From Phanerodontia chrysosporium (lineage: Eukaryota > Basidiomycota > Agaricomycetes > Polyporales > Phanerochaetaceae): DNA of 64,000 nucleotides. The position numbers and the translations under genes are program-made. Location of the stretch: positions 1,550,001 to 1,614,000 of the forward strand of contig MJGA01000002.1 in the NCBI GenBank assembly GCA_001910725.1, written 5' to 3'. Shown here piece after piece: positions 58,941 through 64,000 of the stretch. Every line of letters begins with the position of its first letter. The stretch's first letter is position 1. The notes under the pieces were generated by a model, which had not been told where the DNA came from, did no database searches, and saw only the letters and a list, made by a program, of their open reading frames with translations.

Positions 58941-61900
58941 TTAACCTTGATATTTCTTGATAAGTTCTCGCAGTCTTGCCTGACCGAATGCGAGTTCGTG
59001 CTTGGGCGGAGCTTTGGCATTCGGATTACTATTACTCTTGACCTCGGGAATTTCCTGAATGACAGCAGGACTGGGCGCAAATTTGGTGAGTTTCGGTGAC
59101 GGCCTGGCGAGTGATGCCGTGGAAGACAGCATGGGTGTGGCAAGCGACGACGATACGACTGCCGGCACTGACGACGACTTCGAAAGCATGACGCGGCGAG
59201 CAGCAAGCTCCGCTGCCGGCGACGCAGGAGTCGCGCGTGGTTTGCTCTCATTCACAGTCTCCGATGACTGTGAGAGCGGAGAGGAGCTCTTGGATGTCTT
59301 CAAGGGTGTCTTGTTCCACTCGGTCAGTCTCCTCGGTGCTGGTGGAGGAGATTTGGGAGGCGGTATTGCGGGCTTCTGGTTAGCTGCCTGAGCCCAGATG
59401 GCAGCAACAGCGGTGACCTTTCCACCTCGACCACCCCGGGCTGAGCGAACATCGTAGCGGGCCTCAGAGTCTGGCTGGTGCTGCGGCCAAGCGAACTTGA
59501 GGGCTTTCCGCCGAGCTTGGTCCGAATTCTGGTGTTCTGGAGCCGAAGAATTGTCAGTCGTGGGGCGTATCGGTATGAAACCGCTGGAGCGAGGATTGGG
59601 CTTGTTTTCGACGTGTCCGTTCTCTGTGGGTGGTCCTACATCAGGCGAATCGGAGTTTGGACGAGTCTCGGAGGCATTCATCTCAAGGGCGGGTACGGGC
59701 TCTGATGTCTGAGGGGAAAGTTGAGATATTTGTGCATGATCTGACGATAGCCTTGGTTTCGAAGGAATCTCCGATGGGACGTTCGCAGGGGGAGGGGTGC
59801 CCGGTTGAGGGAGCGCTTCAGGGTCGATGCTTCCTAACCAAGCCGCAACGCGACCTTGGGCAGCCTTGCGTAGGCGTTGAATCTCCTTTTCCTTGACGAC
59901 ATCCCCTTCCTGCGGCTTCTGGTTGCTCTTCTTCTTTCGTGCCTTCTCCGATTCCGCCTGTGGAATGTTCTCGCTGACCTTGCCTTCGTGCCCCAGATGG
60001 AGCGCGTGAGGTCTACCTTGATCACTAAGGGCGGCGGAGGGTTGCTCCCTCGTCAGCCGTTCAGTACGCTCGTCCACACCAAGACCGGGGAGTGAGAGAC
60101 TGGATATCGCAGAATCTATGTTGGGATCCACAGATGCGTCTGGTTTGGGTATCGCGATGGGAATGACAGAGCGTACGTCAGGTCGCTGACTTTCTTTCTC
60201 AACCTTGCGGGTGCCCACTTCGGCCAATAAGCGAGCTTCCAACGCATCTAGCCCATCGAAGCGACCCAACGCAGTACGAGATGCTTTCGGAGGGACGAAG
60301 GCGTTGAGGGTGGGTGTTGGTGGGGCGACATCCGCATTGTCATCAGTAGAGTGTGAGAAGAGGTCTGTCAGTGCTGCTGTAGGCTGCGTATGTCGGCCTT
60401 TCTGTGAGGGAACAGGTGGAGCAGGAAGCGTCTTGTCCAAGCCCAGAGTAAGGTCTGGGACAGAATAAGACATATCTTTATTCGCCTCATCCGTCTGAGC
60501 AGCAATGCGTTCCAGAGTCCGTACCCTCTCACTCTTACTGAGAGTCAAATGCGTAGTCGGATCTATGGAGTATGTCTGTTTGGGTGAGGGCATCGGCCGC
60601 GGGGAGGCGACATCCGAATTGCTACTGGCATGGCTAACAGGCCGTCCTTGAGCCTGACACGCTTCGTGTAGAGGCACATGGAGGGAGATGTCGGTTGCAA
60701 TTGCTAAGGAAGGTGGGGCGTATTTGTGCGACATCGGAGAGACAGACCTTGCTCTGGAGGACAAGCGAAGGTGATGAGTGATGCGCGAAGCGCGCTCTCC
60801 CTTCCCTTCAACTCGTTCGGCACCGGATGCAGACGAGGGAGCTGTGGGAAGAGCGACCAGAGGTTGTTGTACCACACTCGGCGGAGGTAGTACCGTGGGA
60901 GACGCATACAGTGGCTGTGAAGCGACTGGCTCTGCGCTGGACGGTCTTGCGGGCGTGATATACTGGGCTACTTGATTTGGAAGGTGGGTAGGGTAAGGCA
61001 ACGGCGAATGAAGCGGTCGCTGGCCGTAGTAAGGGCTTGGGGACAGTGGGGGCAGCCACACCCGTCCTTGGTCCACGTAGGGTAATGGAGGTGATGCGCC
61101 GGATGAGAATGCATGCTCATATAGAGGAGGGGACACGGTAGGAGCAGGAGGGGAGTAGGGCGGGTAGGATGGATCTGGTAGAACACCGGCCACAGGAGAG
61201 TATGACAGGAAATCCGCAGAATATGGTACATATGCGGGCTGAGGGAGTGCAGCAGGATTGATGATAGAGACGGGGAGATCCAGCTGCATGTCTTTGCTGC
61301 GTCCCAAGTTAAGCAGATGTCTTTATAGTCGTACTTCAACTTACCTTCCGAACCCTAGCGCGAGACACACTGTGACTGTGCCTCGAACCTCGAAGAGATG
61401 CTTCGACGTCCTCCCGTCCTCGCCACCATCTCGGGAGCCACCCCTGAGACTTCTCGCGTGAGGAGGAACATCGAAGACAAGGTTCGCAACGCCTTCTACT
61501 CCCGGATGGATGATAAATTCCGGCCCTTGAAATGACACGGCCGTCAGTGTGTCGGACAGTCGCAAGGGCGGTTTCTCATGAGGATTAATATTCGCGAGCT
61601 GAAGATTTCTGCTCAGGGTCACTGTCAAACCGGTGTTCTGTGGGAGAACTTATCAGATGGAATATAGAAGCTGGACGAGGTGGTAACCTTCTTCGTAGAG
61701 TGGTTTTTGACGAGTAGCTCTACACATGCAGGCTGCCCAGCGACCAGTACGCCACCCATAACCTTCCCTTGCATGAGTATCTTCCCACTCTCTCCAACGA
61801 GAACTCCTTCTGGCTCGGGTCGCGAAGGGTCGTCCTGGTACCTCTCCACGACGTCCACGACCTTCTTGTCTGTCACGAGCCTTCGCTCCCCTCTGTATAC

Positions 61901-62415
61901 CACCCCCACCGTGGCTCTAACCTCATACCTCAGCTGGGCGACACCAGAGCCAAAGTTGATTGAGGAAGGCGACGATTCGGGTAATGGGAAGCGAAAGAGG
62001 AACGCCGTGGTTCCTCGTCGGGCGTGATAGTAATTAGCCGGGAGCGCAGGCTCATCAGGTTTGGGAAAGGGATGTACAGCATTTGATGGGGGTAAGCCAG
62101 GTCCTTGAAAGACTCGCCGGCTATGTAGGAAAGTCTGTGTGGCGGAGTGGTCGCGAGAAGTGAGTTCTGTCCATGGTATATCAGATGCACTCTAGCAGGA
62201 GTTGTGACACGAAGAGACGTACCTTCGATGGCAAATAGCTCGACCATTATAACGCCTATGCCGAGGCCCTTTTCTGTCTTGCATTCCATCTCCATCTTGC
62301 CTGAGACCGCTCCTCCCGCCACGAAGAGAGGATCCGCAAATTTGAGAGTGGTTCGCACCTTTGAATGGTGGTTCGTGGCATTCATGGGCTCTGGCTTCGA
62401 TACCGATGCTGCCAT
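58941..62415 (-). CDS. Alpha-arrestin-like protein with long disordered tail
   Basis: Arrestin-fold adaptors recruit Rsp5-type ubiquitin ligases to membrane cargo. The N-terminal half (about residues 1-330) is an arrestin domain: TTLKFADPLFVAGGAVSGKMEM, GVIMVELFAIE, LPANYYHARRGTTAFLFRFPLP, QLRYEVRATVGVVYRGE, KVMGGVLVAGQPACVELLVKNHS and LALGFGRSKDMQLDLPVSIINP. It is joined by short introns. A single exon then encodes about 780 more residues, rich in Pro, Ser, Ala and Lys with no fold. The PPxY motif PPLY lies near the start of this tail, consistent with WW-domain binding. A small basic coil (EKEIQRLRKAAQGRVAAWLG) and the end FGQARLRELIKKYQG may be short helices. It converges on CK2 beta across 259 bp. 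Cargo is unknown. Confidence 0.85.
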
Positions 62416-62976
62416 GGTGGGTCAACTGGAGGTTAACGCGGTAAGTCTGGGGTTTGTAGATCCGCGAAGTAGCTAGGCATCAACTTCCAGCGCGATGCAG
62501 AGGTGGCCCTGGTAAGAGTGACGACGCTGGTCAATATTGTGAAGAAGCAAAGGGCATAGCAGGTAGGATGCAGGCCGGTGTCAGGAGAGAAGACAAGTTG
62601 GAGTGACCAGCATGACCGCGTAGACCAAGAACATGCGGTGTCGGAACTACTGTACTTACATACGGCGTACGAGTCGGGCGCTCACACGGAGGCTACTCCA
62701 GCGTAAATGCACCTTTTTGACAGGAAGGCGCAAATGACAAACGACGACCTCACAAAGATACGAGCCATTCATCTTTACAAGATCGACCTCACACCGTATA
62801 GAGACTGGAAGGGAGAAGAAGAAACTAATGTATGTCATCGCTCGTGAAACAGGAGAATCAGTCTACGCAGTGATTGACACTTATGCGCCGGGAGCACATC
62901 GAAGAGTCGAGCGCAATAAGTTAAAACATATATACGGTCTGAGCAACGTAGCATACATCGAGAAAGCACACTGGGC
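62416..62976. other. Intergenic, 561 bp
   Basis: This is the upstream region of the arrestin gene and 3' region of the TPR gene, in tandem on the minus strand. No coding segment, TATA box or RNA gene stood out. Confidence 0.5.
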
Positions 62977-64000
62977 CTAAGTCACCTTCTGTATAACATA
63001 ACGATCCCAGCTGGGATATGAGAAAGTCTCTAGCCGAGTGGCGACAGATGTCGACGCGGGCGGTGGACTCTTAACCTTCTCGTTCGCACCTATGAAAGGC
63101 GGGGGTAGATCAACTGGGACGTCAATTGCTAATGGCAACACGGATATCTTCAGCTTGAAGTCGTCGCGGTAGGTTCGTATGAACGGCAAATCTTCCTGCA
63201 CGTTGGCCGGAGGGGGGAGCTAGTCTGCCAAGATCGCTTTGGCAAAGGCCCCGTCGCAGATGACGAGGACGGTTTACTTCCATTCCGTGACTTATGCTTT
63301 GGCGGTGCCAGCCTCGCCAATTCGGCCACCGCGTCTGGATTGGAAGGCTGTAGACGCAGTACCGCTCGAAGATCTAAGTTTTGTACTTTCAATGGTTGTC
63401 GTACATAGTGCTTTCATGGACTCGCACCTTGGATGGCGTCCTCTATTCGCCCTTGGCCTTTGCGGGCTTGGGATCTTCGCCAGTGTCCTTTGACACTTCT
63501 ATGCTTCGCTAAAGCTACATCGCAGGCTTGTTCCGCCTTCACCCATCTGCGAAAACGTGAAGGACAAAGACTGGCGTGGGAGAAACAAACATACTCATCA
63601 ATCTTCAGGTATGCTGCCGCTAAGTTCAACTGGTAATGTGGCATTTCAGGCTCAATTTGATGTGCGAGTTGGTACCGCTCAATGGCCTTCAGATACTTCC
63701 CTTGCTTGAAGGCAATGTTGCCCTACATGAACACGAAAATTACGGGGAGCAATCAGCATGATACAAATCAATCTGCAAGCGGACATAACAACCTGCTCCT
63801 TCTCTAGTTCGGCTCTCAAGTATCGCCATTCCATGAGTTCCCCGACAGTCATATCAGGGTCTAATGAATGGTCCGCGTATTCTTCCGCTTCGAGACAAAT
63901 CTGGTCGAGAGCGACCTCCCAGATGTCTTCTTCCTCCTTCGTTTCCCAGCCATAGACTCCACTACCTAGAAAGCACCTTGAGTACAATGCTCAGACAAAG
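62977..64000 (-). CDS. TPR-repeat protein, 3' part (5' end beyond right edge)
   Basis: Tetratricopeptide repeats mediate protein-protein binding, often in chaperone adaptors. Visible exons give GVYGWETKEEEDIWEVALDQI, DMTVGELMEWRYLRAELEKEQ, then repeats GNIAFKQGKYLKAIERYQLAHQIEP, PHYQLNLAAAYLK, RWVKAEQACDVALAKHRSVKGHWRRSQARKG and IEDAIQDLRAVLRLQPSNPDAVAELA. That is at least three TPRs ending with a capping helix, as in co-chaperones of the TTC4/RPAP3 type. The C-terminal exon encodes a 75-residue beta-rich-looking segment ending SYPSWDRYVIQKVT. The exact junction near 63.25 kb was not resolved. Specific family is not assigned because the N-terminus is missing. Confidence 0.7.

Noticed and set aside
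61380..61395. GGTTCGAGGC on the minus strand, resembling a tRNA B box
   Set aside because: Lies within the arrestin coding sequence (FEVRGTVTV) with no tRNA cloverleaf around it.

Overview
The window is gene-dense nuclear DNA from a filamentous basidiomycete, most likely an Agaricomycete. Genes carry many short introns (about 50-60 nt, GTRNGT-type donors, CTRAY-like branch points). Intergenic gaps are small and often divergent, and the encoded proteins have basidiomycete-like features. No transposon, rRNA, tRNA or CRISPR array was recognised. Exon joins were made by eye from splice motifs and family conservation, without transcript data.

Layout. 1-9.5 kb: left-edge partial gene of unknown function, a Thr-rich secreted protein, OLA1 (with two snoRNA-like elements in one intron), glutaryl-CoA dehydrogenase, DEAD-box helicase DBP2. 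9.9-22.5 kb: Rap/Rsr1-like GTPase, an SR-like cyclophilin, a UBX protein, a PITH protein, eIF4B, ARPC2, UBA4, APC10, TRM8. 22.6-31 kb: mitochondrial citrate synthase, a ZNF830-like protein, COX10, U1-70K, COX12 and TIM13. 31-43.4 kb: nibrin, PP2A methylesterase, RIX7, Dpb11/TopBP1. 43.7-54 kb: a homeodomain factor, a long gene-free GC-rich stretch, mitoribosomal uL30m, a candidate unannotated small gene, class II fructose-bisphosphate aldolase, formamidase. 55-64 kb: GUP1, CK2 beta, an alpha-arrestin with a long tail, and a TPR protein cut by the right edge.

The genes are mostly conserved housekeeping functions and do not form a metabolic cluster. Local themes are mitochondrial biogenesis (citrate synthase, COX10, COX12, TIM13, uL30m), tRNA modification (UBA4, TRM8) and DNA-damage signalling (nibrin, Dpb11). 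COX12 and TIM13 share one short divergent promoter, and both products belong to families imported by the Mia40 relay.

The most unusual content is in gene structure. One intron of OLA1 holds two related C/D-box-like elements. DBP2 keeps a 667-nt intron. CK2 beta has a start codon split by an intron, and DBP2 and eIF4B have introns just after the ATG. Very small internal exons are inferred in COX12 (8 nt), formamidase (10 nt) and the left-edge gene (24 nt). A four-exon gene of unknown function can be assembled at 48.9-49.7 kb.
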